A DNA stretch of 64,000 nt from Beaufortia kweichowensis (taxonomy: Eukaryota > Chordata > Actinopteri > Cypriniformes > Gastromyzontidae). Shown piece by piece: positions 13,201 to 26,303 of this stretch. Made by a program: the position numbers and the translations under genes. How positions within the stretch are numbered: the stretch's first letter is position 1; each line of letters begins with the position of its first letter. The DNA lies in contig CM032795.1 in NCBI GenBank assembly GCA_019155185.1, positions 16,843,795 through 16,907,794 of the forward strand, given 5' to 3'. The notes under the pieces are model-generated. The model saw only the letters and a program-made list of their open reading frames with translations, was not told the DNA's origin and did not search any database.

Positions 13201-14233
13201 ATCTTAATAAAATCAAATTAGTCAAATAAAACATAATAGAGCTAACAGGTGAAATATACTTAAAACTATTGCTCATCTTTTTGTACACGAGTAGTGTTCA
13301 TTTAGAAACATTGTGCAGAAAACTATATAAAAAAAGAAAACTGTTATTTTCATGCTCTACAGTTAAAGGATTATTTAGGTCTGGGTACAAATTTGCAGTT
13401 AATCTGGAGAAAGGAATTAACCAAGCTATAAACTTGGGTAGAATTTAATACTGTTTGATTATGACTAAATCTGGACTGAATATTACACAAAAGGCAGAGG
13501 TTATGAATGAAGATTACATGATAAAGGTGACAAAAATAAATGTTTAAATGAACTGAAAGACCCGAGGCTGGTTTTCAAACACCCGTCAGTCCAAAATTAA
13601 GGTGTGTCTGGAAAACCAGTCCATCTTGACCAATCAGATGACATATCAGTGTTTTAAATACTTAATTCTCAGCTGCATCTGACATACGCAAAACGTGTTC
13701 ATTATACGTTTCTATGTAATGTTAAAACAAACCTCTATAGGTCCAAAGGTCTCAGCAAAACAGCAGCTTTAGTTCAAAGCATTAGTTTATTATTATTGTT
13801 TATCTGTTGGTTAAGCAATACCTCGGACTCCGGAGAACACTTCCTCACATTCAGTTTTGATTCGTCTCCCAGAGCAACATTCAATCGCTGGTCTCAATTT
13901 GTCCGATCCATGAGAGAGTCTGAATCATTCAGGGTCATCCACTACAAGGCAAATGTCATGAGGTGCATTCATGGGGGGAAAAAGGTTCCTGGACATAGTG
14001 CATATCTCGTGACTAGTCTTTAAGCTTCCCTGATTGGCCACGGAACCATTTTTTGGGATGTGGGAATAAGGCTTTCAGTGAAGATGCTCTATGGGTCTCC
14101 ATTTGGAAGAAGGGAGAAAAGTGTTTTCGTGTTGAGCACCTGTGCTTTCCATCAATGGGAGGAAGACTGTCTCAAGGTCCCTCAGAAGTGTGTTAGTTAA
14201 TTCTGCTGCAGAGTCTGTGTAAGTGTGCGCTAG
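7300..14233. other. Non-coding stretch between agtr2 and tpcn1
   Basis: This holds the region upstream of agtr2 and, at its right end, the 3' untranslated region of tpcn1. I looked for further exons on both strands and found only short frames without recognisable protein. Isolated minus-strand donor-like sites occur near 11806, 12082 and 12490 but do not join into a coherent reading frame. Nothing else stands out beyond simple purine-rich tracts near 11355 and 12725. Confidence 0.55.
13786..13791 (-). promoter_or_regulatory. tpcn1: Candidate polyadenylation signal of tpcn1
   Basis: AATAAA on the minus strand lies about 445 bases past the tpcn1 stop codon. It is the first canonical hexamer I noticed in that direction, but no downstream element was verified. 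Confidence 0.4.
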
Positions 14234-15692
14234 TTAATTAATGCTGTCTGTTGCGTTGGCTTCAGGGCTGTCCAGACTTCTGTGGAATGTCTCATCAGGT
14301 TGAAGGTTTGTTCTGGAATATTCCTCGTACCATTCCTTCAGACAAAAATAAACAATCATTTTGTACAAACATACTTCTGCCTGCCTGAAAATCTTTGTGT
14401 AAGTCAGTAAGGTCATTTTAAGCCAAATATCACAAAATAAGTTTGCAAAAGAGAAAATGGTATCATTTAAATATTTTTTGGTAGCATTTCTTTTTGCAAA
14501 CTTTTATTGTTTACACTTGGCCACATTCTTGTTTAAACAGCTATGTGATATTAGACTAGTTTAATCTTTCATTATAAAGTTATATATTCAGATCCAGAGG
14601 ACTGTCAGTGCTTCACCTAAAACTAAATTTCATAATATTTTAATAAAAAGGCATTCAAATTCAGCTTCTAATAATGTGTTAACCCATTTCTTACTCATGA
14701 AGAGAAAGATTATGTCATTATATGTGGTTTTCAGTTAGAAAAAGCTGCAATGTATCTTTCTATTCATATGGGATATGTACCTGAATCTCTTCCTCATACA
14801 TCTTCATGCTAAGGTCGCTCTTGGTTCGTGACCTTCGACCCAGAAACACTAATGAGGGTTGCTGTGAGCAAAGAAAAAACCAAACATTACATTTCAATCA
14901 ATCTAGCAAACAAACAACAGGAAGATTACTTCAGACATAAACATAGACTGCATATAAATGTGTGTGTGTGTGTGTGCTCACCCCGCACCGCTCCAGAGCC
15001 GCACACATGCCCTGAAGTGAGCTTAGATTTGTGGCGTGTAGTGTGTGTTTGTACAAGTCCAGAGTCTGAAGAGCTTCGGTCTGAGACACCTCTGTCTCAA
15101 AAACAATTCCCTTTTCATCTAAAACACACACATACTGTACAATGAAATTCTAAATCCTGTTACAAATTTCTCTCTACATCACAAATACATCTTATTCATC
15201 GAACATGTCAATTGAACATTCAGAACCTTTCGGGTCTCCCAGTTGCTCTCTGTTCTTTCGGCTGTAGTTCATTCTAAAGACAAACGCGTCCAGTATGAAG
15301 GCAACAATTATAGTCATGACGACCTGCAACAATTACATAGAGGTCTTTCACTTAAAACCAAAAAAGAACCTTTATTGGATATTTTATGTAAAATAATATT
15401 ATAGAATCCTAAATATTCCTTATCTATTTTGCATCATAACATTTGATGGTTTTAAACAATTTTTTTATCTTTAAACTCAGAGATTTTCTTGTAGACTTTT
15501 GCATCCCACTGTACATACATACAGAAACCCTTACCATGGTGACAATGTAAAAGGTCATGAAATAGAGGCGACTCCAATGAGTGGTTTGGGACGTCACGCC
15601 TTCCTGTGGAATCAAAGAAATCAATAACTCAACCACTAATTACAAAGTGATGCTTATTTATTGATCAGCATGATGTTGCTCAAAGCTTTTTT

Positions 15693-15742
<50 letters not shown>

Positions 15743-18700
15743 CTCACCATAGTGATGTACCAGTTGTTCACCACTGTCAGTTCGAATAAAGTAACTAAAA
15801 CATCAAAAAATAAAACTGTTACTTTTAGTTACAAATAACCACATTACTACAGAAAGAAGAAAGTGATTCATCTGTATTAGTGTGTTTTGTGCATCTGTAC
15901 ATACCAAAGCTGCTCAGGATGTTATTGAAATTATTCAGATAGTAATATCCCTCCTCCAGCACTGTCCGGTTGCCAATGGTTACATTAATCTGTCGATACG
16001 CATCAGCAACAGTGCTTGTGCTTTAAGAGGAAAGAGATCAAACAATTTTATTTTACACCATCCAATGATAACCAGTAATGTTGTGTGCAATCAAGATTAA
16101 ATTTTGTTATTTAAAACAGGCAGAAGCACAAATACATTTATGGGATTATTACTTGCAACAGTTTGGATAAACAACATCGGCGAAAAACTCCATTCCAACG
16201 ATGGCAAAGGAATAATAGAAGATAATCAGGGTCAGACCTAGACTACAAAGAGAGATAAAGTGTCGTGAGAGAAATGCTGAGTATCTGTGAGTATTGAGCT
16301 GAAATTGATAATATATCGGTACCTGGCCATACGTGGAAATAATTCAAACATAGTGTCCAGTACATTTCGATAACGCTGCTTAATTTTGAACAACCTAGAC
16401 AAAAGTTAGGAAAAAATGAGGAAAATGTGTTAAAAGTATATGTAAACCAAACAGCAGTTATAAACACAATAACCACACACACCGGAGGAGCTGAAGAGGT
16501 CTCAACACCACAATGAAGTAGAACGGCTCCATGTCGAAGGCCAGAGCAATCAATCCCAGAAAAGCAAAGACTGTTACTGAGAAATCAAAGCTGGGAACAG
16601 AAATATACAACCAAAGGTGAGACAGTGTGTGCGTGTTTGTATAAAATTGATCTGTTTAATATATGTGCATGTGTGTACCTACAGGTTCCATCCTGAGCTG
16701 AAATATGTCATAGGACCAAGACCTGTGATCTTCAACAAGACCTCGATGCCATAAACTTCACCCCAAACAGAGATACAGGGATTAAACACAGTCAAACCAC
16801 ATTTTCATTAGGATATTTTAATATTTCATTTGCACCTACTTGTGAGGAAAACAATGTAACTCCAGGGAACAACACGAGTCCATGAGACCCCATCTGTGAG
16901 GAGAAAAGAGTTATCTGAGATCTGTATTTACAAAAATAAAATACACAGACATTTTCCTAAATGGTGATTAATGGAATTCATCTAAAACTAACAAAACAAC
17001 ACATGCCCTAAAATCTTACAGATCTTACCGTTTAACATGTTTGTCTCCACCAGAATCCAAATGCCATTAATTGCTACTACCAGATCTTAAACATATTAAG
17101 CATCAAAAATAATTAGTATCATTAAAAATAAAGAAGAGAATATAATGAAAAAATACATAATATATATAAAATATATATAAATATAAAGGCTGACATACAA
17201 ATGTTTAAACAAAGTACTTAGGAATCTAACTTACACATTGCATACTGGAAGGCTTTGGATTTCACAAGTAAATTAATCCCTGTTAAAAAAAAAAGATCAC
17301 ACAAAGGGAAAATATCTAAAGACTTGAACCTTAAACCTTAAATGTTGACCCAAACTGGTCAAGAAAGGATTACATTTGTGCAGTTTATTAGTAATAATGT
17401 TTATACTTATGCATATAAAATTAAAATGACAATGAAACCTTGCATACCTTTAAAGATGAGAAACGCAGTACTAGGTAGATCGTCAAACCAGTGCTCCCCA
17501 CTCCGTCGAGCCTGTGACACACAAACACACAAAATGTCCCAGGTCAAAAGGGTTTAACATACACCCTGAAGTATTATCATGTGACGGTGTGAAATCTGAC
17601 CTTCCATTTGAGTCCGATCACCTCATAAAACCTATAGAAGTCCTTCAGGCTAAAATATAAACACAAAGCAACTTTGAGAACTCATCATCTGTTGAAGTCA
17701 GAAGCGTGAGCACTCATTCAATGTACCTCAGCACAGTTGCGCCTGATTGGTTGAGGGCCTTGAAGGTGAGGAAACGATCCCGTGCGGTCATTCGTGGACG
17801 ATAGAATCGCATTAGTCCGTCAAACTGCTTTAAAGACACTCCATCCGGCCTCTACAAAAATATAAGCATGCACATACAAAATATTACATAAAGTTTTAGT
17901 TTGAGCAAATGTTCAGTATTTATTAAAGGGAAAATCACTCTGCTCACCTGTCGACTAACCAGCAGCTGGAAGGCCTGCTCGATGGCAGATCGCTTGTGTA
18001 GAAGCAGAGATTTAAACTTCATCTTCTCAACTCCATTAAAGGTGTCAAAAACTACCGCCAGGAGCTGTGAAGCAAAAGATGTTTAGATATCTAAAGGAAT
18101 GTGCAACAACATCAATAAATATTGCAACAAAGGCAACATCTGTAGTAGCTGCCCATTAAGTTAATGTTTTCTCACTGTTTAGTTACTGTTTGTAAGTTAA
18201 AAAGAGTATGAATTTGTAAGTAATTTACTGTTTGCATTGTTTAACTGAGTTTTTGGTGGTGTTTGTAATTTAAAGGAGTCTGTTGTTTGCTTCTTGTTTG
18301 TTTGTTGGAGCATCAATGCAGACAGGCAGCTTATAACATTTACAAAATTAAACATCGGTGCCTTTTAAACTTTTAAAGCAAATAGCTGTGATGTTGTTGA
18401 AAACCGACCAGGTTCATGATGAAGTAGAGCTCGATGGACAGATACACGATGAAGAAAATGCACGACCAGCGATTCTTTGAATATGCTGGCATCATCACAT
18501 CTGGAAAACTATAAAATAAAGGAGAGAAAACACATAAAAACTCAGCAACTTGGATATTGGTAATGTAAAAAACCAATACTTAATTTTAATAAATTTGTCG
18601 CAAACAAAGAGTATTTATGTAAAGCAATCTGAGATGATAATAATTCTTTAAGAGTATATACTTACTTTGCAGTGGTCAGAAGGACGAACAGACTCACAAT

Positions 18701-21700
18701 GCTGTTCTCCAGTGTATTAAAATACTGGAGAGAGAAAGAGAAGTACAAGAGCGTGTTGGCGGAGTTTTTAAGAGGAAAAAATAGAACATAACAGTGAATG
18801 TGCGAAGGTGCGACAGTGATTTACTAACATGGTCGGCCGAGTTGGCGGAGAACAGACAGAATCCCAGAATGGCAAAGATCACCATGAAGAAAAGCAGCAG
18901 CAGAAGAATATCAATGAAGGGCGGAAGGGACTGAAATATTTGCCGTAGGTTTCTAAAAGTGGATAGAAACAGTCATTATAAAATGTCTATATTATATATT
19001 ATATTAATTTATATTACAATACTTAAAATAGGCCTGACATTCATGTACAATCTTCATTTGTGTTAAAAAGTTAGAAAAAACTGAAGTTTGCATGCCTCCG
19101 AACAGCTCCACAGTAACGGCAGTCCACCAGAAAGATGGGCCGCAGGGCTCTTGTTACACGCAGGTGGGACGTCTGCCGAATTAAGACCACAATCGCCTCG
19201 ATGAACTGAATAAACAAGACACTTGTCTAAAAAAAAAAAAAACACACAAAATCAGATGTTAGGATTTCTGAACTAGACTTCTATAAATATGAATCCACAA
19301 CACCAAATAATTGGATTTACACAAACCAGAGGCAACAAACGAAAGCATGTATTTATTACTTCTGGCAATGAGGGTCACTGAAAGTGATTATATCATTTTA
19401 AATGATCACAGGAAGTCAACTACAACCACACCTTCACCATGGTCCTCTTATGTCGTATGAAGGTGTGAAAGCCAAGCCATCGGAGCTTCATACACAACTC
19501 AAAGGCCACCATCACCAAAGCCAGCAACTCCAGGGTAGCATGAACCTAATCGATAGTTGGATGAACATAAGCACATATTCACAAATACTCATGTAAGTAC
19601 ACAACGCGTGCAATTAGAAAGCACATACATAGACGTCCAGGCGGAGGAAGGGGACGGCAGGAGCCTCAGAGAGGGACAGGAGCATGAGTAACACTGCAGT
19701 CACCAGCTCCATCACATAGAACAGATGATTATGAGCGAACAGGTAGGCACTGAGTGCGTGGGCGCTCCGTGGATGACTGAAAAACTTGTCATTATTTTCT
19801 CCTTCCTAAAGACAAATGGGCATAGGTGAAGGTTTTCCTCTCATTCTGTTCATCTAGAGATCTTATTGTCTTTTTTCAATATCATGTTTTCGTGCTAAAA
19901 TGTTTTCGGTAAAGTTTCATGCAACAACGAACATTCTGAAAAGTGCTACATACATAAAATTAAATTGACTCTCTGCTATGTAAGTTTTAAAGGATGACCT
20001 GCAAGTATATTGCTGATTCCTGGTAGTTCATTTCCCAGCTCTGCCGCAGTGAATTCTGGGCCCTGGGGTCTGTTGCTCCAGGGGTTGGAATGACGACATT
20101 ATTTACAACATCATAATTTCCTACCCCATCTGTGTGTCGAAGAGAAACAGAAAATAAATGATATTATCACGACAGATTTACTTTAGGTACAGCACATTTT
20201 AAGGCAAAGATTTTTCTCGAGTCCGGTTCTCTCAAACTCACATACCAACACACTCAAACTGCTCGGAGAAGGTGGACGTCTGAATTGGCCAATCATACGT
20301 CAGCCCAGTCATGTTGTCATATGTACTACTGGTTTCCATGGCAGTCTCTGTGATGGGCCCCATGCCCCAATAGTCAGATAACGAGCATGTCAAGAGTCAA
20401 ACAGTCAGCACTGCAAGGGTTAACTACCAATAATCTACTCGCATGGGTTGGCTGCATTGACCCACAGCAGCTGCAGTCAAAGGACCAAAAGCAGAAGGGA
20501 ATCTTGAAGGGAAAGGGGAAACAATTTTTTCCTTTCGATTAATAAACATAAGAAATGTGCATGAGTTAAGATGAGCAACACTGTGAAGCTTTCTAGTCAC
20601 AATAAGGACCCAGCATCTATTATACTGCAGAATCTGCAATGTGTGTTTGCACGCAAATCATCCAAACAAAACTCAAAAACAAATCAGGGTGGCAGTCGAA
20701 TAGACAAATCAAGTCAATGTGACAAATTAAACTTCATTGACATACACTAACACAACAAAACATTAAAGAGCTGATTCACAGATTAAGAAAATGAATATGC
20801 ACTTCAGACGAAAGACTACAACCAAAACAACTTTGGTTCTCAACAGCACTCAAGATTCCAGACATTTCATTGCCAAAGTACAAACAGCTGAATATTCCCC
20901 AAAAAATGAATAAAAAAAATCTGTCTTCCAGCCTAGAATTTTCCCCTTTTTATCCCTCTCAGAGGAAGTGTGGTCAGGAAATATCACAGTGTAACCCACC
21001 AGCAGAACAGACAGTCCATTGGATTTTCTGAAGCATCGGTCTCAAGCACAGTGACAATTTCCTCTGACACTAGTCAATGCAGGGGTTTTAATCTGTCACA
21101 AATGTCCTCCTCCTGTCTGTGTTACATCCCAGTTCCAGTGTCTTCCCTGTCCTAATCATACTTTGGCGTTTAGCCTATCAAGTACATTGTGTCTCCAAAT
21201 ATGCAGCTGTCCCCTAAGTTAAGAATGCAGTTAAAAAACCCTGACTGAAAGTTTAATGTGATTCAGTCACAGAAGGAAGCAAAAGTTTCTATTCCTTTTT
21301 TAATTCCTTATTTACCAGTACTCATTTGTAAGTAATAAGTGTGGGCTTAACCACAGCAAAATACAATGTTAAAATCATTCAATCACAAATAGGGAGAGAT
21401 TTAAAAATGACCAAATACAAGCCGACTGAACAAGTTACTTAAAAGCTGATCAGTTCAGTGATTTACCGCTATCTGTAAACAGCTTTTGAGTATGTACATG
21501 ACAATAACAGTGTTTGCAGATCAATAATAAACAGATACACAGCATTGATCGTTGGTTTCTATTCACTACTGTTCCAAACACAGAGAGATCCAGCTTTTCT
21601 TCACAATGGAACAAAGGGGAACAAAAACAGCCATAGCCAAGATTTCCAATGTAGACAACCTTCACTTTGACAATAAAAAAACATTTTGGAACATCATGGG

Positions 21701-23367
21701 GAAGTGAAGGCTTCTGATCGTCGCTTCAGCTTTTAATGGTTTTGTTTCTTTCAAAACACAGCGTGATAAAGGCAGAACCCTGCTCACTCCTGGAACTGAA
21801 GAGAAGACAAACAATTTTTTTCTTCCTGGATAACTGAAGAAACGTCCCAAATGCTACACTCATCCCAGTAGCTACTGTAAACACGTTGGTTTCCAAATCA
21901 GGTCGTCAAAAGCTAAAAAGTCCTTATCCCTATCAGATAGTTTCAACACAAAGCCATAATTTGTGTGCGAGTAAACTGGGAGTCAAGAGGGGCCACAAAC
22001 AGTGCTCTATCTGCCGTAAGCCTGACACAGCATTTTAAATCCTCTGTTTCTATGTGTGTGTTGTACAAAGGCCAGTATGCTGCTGCTGTGGTTGACACTT
22101 AAACACATGACAACTGGGATTTGGATACTTAAAGCGACAGCCTTAAAATGTGATCCTGTCTCTGAAATCCAGACTAGACTTACAATCTAATTATGAGACA
22201 AAGAGCATCAAAGTTTGATTTCAATCAATATTTTACTATAATTTCAATCTTTACATGGGCTTACTCAGTCAATATTGAAGATTATAAGATACAATTTTTC
22301 ACAGAATGTTCTTTACTTTGTGTAAAAAACAGTGAATCACAAAACAATGATTTCAGCTAAACACAACACAAGATGTTTCATGATAAAAACAAGGCAAACT
22401 GTATTACACAAAATAACGGACAAGTTGAGCTGCAGTTGATTCAGTAAAGAATCTGTTGTATATATTCAACATTAACACAAGAAAGAAACTTAATGGCTTC
22501 AATAGGGGACATTTTGTTACCCAGACAGCATGTCACCGAAACACCTTTCAAACAGAAAACATCTTTAGGAAGGTTTTCCAGTGCATCAGCATTTTTGAAG
22601 ACAGCAGTATAAATGCTTTTACTTGACTGTGACGCCCTCTAGAGTCAGGGTAGGGAACTTAACAGTAATTTTAACAGAAAACAGTAATTTTGACATGAAA
22701 AGCATCCTAAATACTGCACTATTTAAAGATTCATGATTAGTTTTACACATTTCTTTGAGAAATCATATTAACTGAGAGAAAGCCAATAGGCGAATAAAAG
22801 TGTTAGTAAAACACACTTTATACACACGTATATTCATTTTAACCAGAACCTTTGTTGTTTTTTAACTAACTAAGGCCATAATCAGGGAGGGTAAATGTGA
22901 ATGTAAGACCAGGAATTAAATCTAAATTATCACAAAGATCCACATATGAATTACTTAACCAGTTCCTAATGGAGGTTTAATCCAATAAAGTATCTGACAG
23001 GTCAATCCCTAAAAACAAAAGACCGTGAGGTCATCATAAGCACTTCTGCTGGGTGTCACTGAGGCTGTCCGCACAAAAGGACGGATGGCAGAGACACAGA
23101 TATGCGATACATGCCTAGTGATAAAACATCTGGTATCTCAAACATCACAGTATAATTTTTAACTAGAGTCTTGCTCTGTGACACTCAGATTACTGCATGT
23201 GCTTACAACGTCACTTTATGAAAAGTATCAGCTGCATGAAATGACATAATAATATAAACAATAATATTAAAAATGCAGATATACGCACTTTCTTCCTCCT
23301 GCAGCAGCCCGCTGTTCGCATCGTCCCAGGTCAAAATTAGAGGCACGTCGTCATCCCCGTCCGCCAT
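14234..23367 (-). CDS. tpcn1: Two-pore channel 1 (endolysosomal cation channel)
   Basis: 27 coding exons keep phase throughout and give 839 residues (human TPC1: 816). Exons: 23289-23367, 20246-20347, 19999-20129, 19629-19805, 19432-19545, 19096-19226, 18829-18952, 18666-18724, 18409-18508, 17948-18064, 17727-17851, 17601-17649, 17448-17511, 17235-17279, 17029-17085, 16840-16893, 16683-16755, 16483-16590, 16323-16394, 16153-16242, 15905-16020, 15748-15794, 15535-15603, 15227-15323, 14982-15118, 14781-14861, 14234-14335. The start MADGDDDVPLILTWDD matches the family. Two six-helix repeats are visible; the filter regions are TTANFPDVMMP (about 302-312) and VVNNWYITM (about 670-678). The family makes homodimeric Na+/Ca2+ channels of endosomes and lysosomes that respond to voltage, PI(3,5)P2 and NAADP-binding partners. 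Intron 6 has a GC donor. Intron 1 (2.9 kb) holds nothing I recognise. The gene is head-to-head with iqcd. Confidence 0.95.
15693..15736. repeat. (CA)n microsatellite in a tpcn1 intron
   Basis: About 22 CA units on the plus strand. On the transcribed strand it is a (TG)n tract that begins about 12 bases after the donor of tpcn1 coding exon 22, the exon encoding the second selectivity filter. Confidence 0.95.
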
Positions 23368-24053
23368 CCCGCTGAACCGGACAAATAGTCGGAAGATCGC
23401 GGGTTTAGAGGACACACAGTATGCAAGTTCAATAAACTAACCCTTGCAGCTTCGGGGATACTTCAACACTGACCTGCACTACACAATACGAGTCGCCGAA
23501 CCTGTTTATCCTCCCTTGAACATCGAATTACGAAAATTAAAAAGCGTGCTAAAAATTAAATTCAACTTTAACTGCTTGAGTTAAATCGCTATTAAAACCC
23601 TAACGGAGTCTGTCTGTTTACGTCATTATCGACACCTGGTATTAAAATATATTAAAACACAAGTTTAAAGTCCACTGTCTCTTTATAACTTAATGTAAAA
23701 CGAATGTAACTTTGTAAAGAAGAATTTTACTGTTTAATCGAGTTTTTAACATTATAAATAAAACTACCGCCGCCGACAAGCAGGATGATCTGACGTTATG
23801 TCATTTTACGACAGTGCTGTTTTAGGCGGAAGACAGGAGCGGCCAAAATTTCACAATTAAAGTCCCAGCCTATAAACGTTTAAAAATACATTTTATACGA
23901 ACATACCAACACACATAAATAATACAAAAGCTCTATGCCTTAATATTTTATGTACAAACTTATGGAAGTGAATTAAAAGTAGATGTTCCATTTTCTAGCT
24001 GCTGGACCGTAAGATTCATTTGAGGGTTGAAGTTCACAATGTCATGACAACGG

Positions 24054-24066
24054 GTGTCATAGTAAC
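24054..24066 (+). promoter_or_regulatory. iqcd: Candidate RFX X-box upstream of iqcd
   Basis: The 13-mer GTGTCATAGTAAC has a perfect right half (AGTAAC, consensus RGYAAC) and an imperfect left half against GTNRCC. It lies about 245 bases before the iqcd start codon, in the shared tpcn1/iqcd promoter interval. RFX factors drive ciliary genes through such sites. Supported by position and target type only. Confidence 0.35.
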
Positions 24067-24309
24067 TGATGTAAATAACATCACAGCTGTATCGTCCAGT
24101 GTCAGCTAAGTTTCAAAATACGGTAATGCACAACACATCCAGTCATACCATAATGTGTAATTTGTTACAATATTAATTCGCAAGCAGGTACTTTACAGAT
24201 ATTATATTCATCATATATCATAAAAATAAACAAATACACTTATTGTTAGCTGTTTTGTTTTATGTGATGTTAAATAGTTCTCTCTTTTTTGTCAAAGAAA
24301 ATTCCAGTG

Positions 24310-26052
24310 ATGGCTTCAGAATCATCTGATCTTCCTTCTGGAGACAAACTTTCAGACTCACCTGCACCCAACATCCAAAACAAAACCAAAACAGACTTAT
24401 TAAGGATTGTAAACCCCTTCAGAAAGACTCTGCCATCTCTGGAAGCAAAGCTAATTTCTGGGGTACTAGATGGTTGTATTCATCAAATGGGGATAGTCTC
24501 TCTTCTACCCACTTTGCTTAACTGTCCAGAAACACTTTCCTTGAGCTTAGGGGAGGAAGTAGTCAGGGCCTTAAAAGAGCACTGTACTCTTGGAGAAAAG
24601 TACCAAGCTATGATGCTTGATAAGAATCTTGCTGGAAATGAACTGGGGGAACAACAAGCCAAATTCATAAAGGTAGTTCAGGACTCCTTGCGAAATATTT
24701 TGCAACTTCTTAGGCACTATTTGACAACTGGGGAAATCCTTCAAAAGGTAGGGCCTAATGCAGATGAAGAGATGACATCTCGGAAGCTGAGAGATAGTTT
24801 GTGTGAGTTTAAGGAGGTTGTAATAGAAAGGCTGCTCACAACCTCAGCAGAGGAGCAAGAACGCAACCAGATGATGCAGGAATTAAGTCTACACCACAGT
24901 GTTAACCAGGAGCTAATAGACTCGCTGGACAGAGAGGTTGCAATGGCAATAAAAGATAGAGACACAGAGGTAAAGTGCTACCATGAGAAAAAATATTATA
25001 TTGTCTTAATATTGAAACACAAACTAATTTAAAAATTTAATTTGAGTTGTATGACTAAGAATGTATTTGTCTGCCTCACTGACCCTCCTCTTTAGATCTC
25101 TATGTTGACTAAGAAAATACACCAGCTAAAGAGCTCACTGCATCAGATGGAAAGGGGCTTGGAGGAGTTTGTGGACCAAACTCAACAGGAAGCTGAGAGA
25201 CAGTGCCAATCAGATAAGAAAACTTCAGAGGGGAAGAGGGCTCTCGGGCAGCAAGAACTCAATCAAACGAGAGCTCAGCTAAATATTGTGATCACAGAGG
25301 ACAGAGAGGGAGAACTGGCGATACGAAAGGTATATGTTTATGCTCATTCAGATGTTCTTTAGGCTAAGAATAATTTTGTTAATGTGTCAAATAATAACAG
25401 TGACAGCATATCTATTCTGTATTTCTGCTGATAATTTGCAGAAAAAATACAAGGAGGAAACTGAGATTGAGAACTTGATCCAGAAATATGATGCTGAAAT
25501 GGGAGAGAAACAGGTAGATGATGTTAAGTGATGTTAACAGTTTTATTTCCAGGATTCAGTATAGTGTAGTCCTGGTTATGGTTTATATTAAATTAAAGCT
25601 ATTTGTTTTACTTCAAAGCCCCACTTTAATGTGGTTTTCATGAGTAAAATGTGGATATTGGGGCAAATTATCATTAAAACAATTAATAGTTTGCATTTAA
25701 AATTAAAGTATTGAAATGTATGTTTTTAATATTACATATGCATGTGTTTTGTGTGTATGTTCAGGCAGAGCTGGATGAATTGACACGCAGATATGAGGAA
25801 GAGGAGGCAGAGCTGAGAGAGCTGGAGGAACATTCTGCTGTTCTGGAACTGGAGTACTCCCAGATAATGGAGGAGCGACAGCAGGCTCAGGAGAAAAAGG
25901 AACAACAGGAGAGAGAGAGAGAATTGCATAGCCAAGCCGCCGTTGTCATCCAGGCCCACTGGAGAGGTTTTTGTGTGCGCAAAGCCATGAAGGCCAAAGC
26001 AAAGCCCAAAAAGGGAAAGAAAGGAAAGGGGAAAAAAGGAAATAAGAAATAA
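24310..26052 (+). CDS. iqcd: IQ domain-containing protein D / dynein regulatory complex 10
   Basis: Four coding exons in phase: 24310-24969, 25096-25329, 25442-25513, 25765-26052, giving 417 residues (human about 449). The protein is mostly charged coiled coil; the stretch YKEETEIENLIQKYDAEMGE (about 300-319) is very close to human IQCD, and one IQ motif, VIQAHWRGFCVRK, lies near 383-395, followed by a lysine/glycine-rich tail. IQ motifs bind calmodulin. The family protein belongs to the nexin-dynein regulatory complex of motile cilia and sperm flagella. An acceptor at 24296-24297 places a non-coding exon upstream; the first in-frame ATG after it is used as start, and an upstream start in another exon cannot be excluded. 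The gene lies head-to-head with tpcn1 and tail-to-tail with cfap73, as in the human 12q24 cluster. Confidence 0.9.
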
Positions 26053-26112
26053 AAAGAACAAATGAAAGCACATCAGACCCACAATATTATTTCCATCATT
26101 ATTATTTTACTC

Positions 26113-26118
26113 AATAAA
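26113..26118 (+). promoter_or_regulatory. iqcd: Polyadenylation signal of iqcd
   Basis: AATAAA stands 61 bases past the iqcd stop codon, with a further AATAAA overlapping directly after it and a T-rich stretch downstream. Confidence 0.7.
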
Positions 26119-26303
26119 TAAAATGAATAAAGTCTGGTGAATCATTCTTTTAAAATACATTTTAATAGTGACCCTACACTATGGCTGTTTTTTGTATACT
26201 TGACCATTGACCACCACTGACAATAATGACCATTTCCAAAACCCAAAAAATGCTGTCTACAAAGTAAATGGCGATACAGTTGGAAGGCATCAATGCTTTA
26301 AAT

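Noticed and set aside
16900..17100. Frameshift or missing exon in tpcn1 around the fourth-quarter helices
   Set aside because: All exons from 17279 to 16683 join in phase 1 and read through; the unusual pieces match human TPC1.
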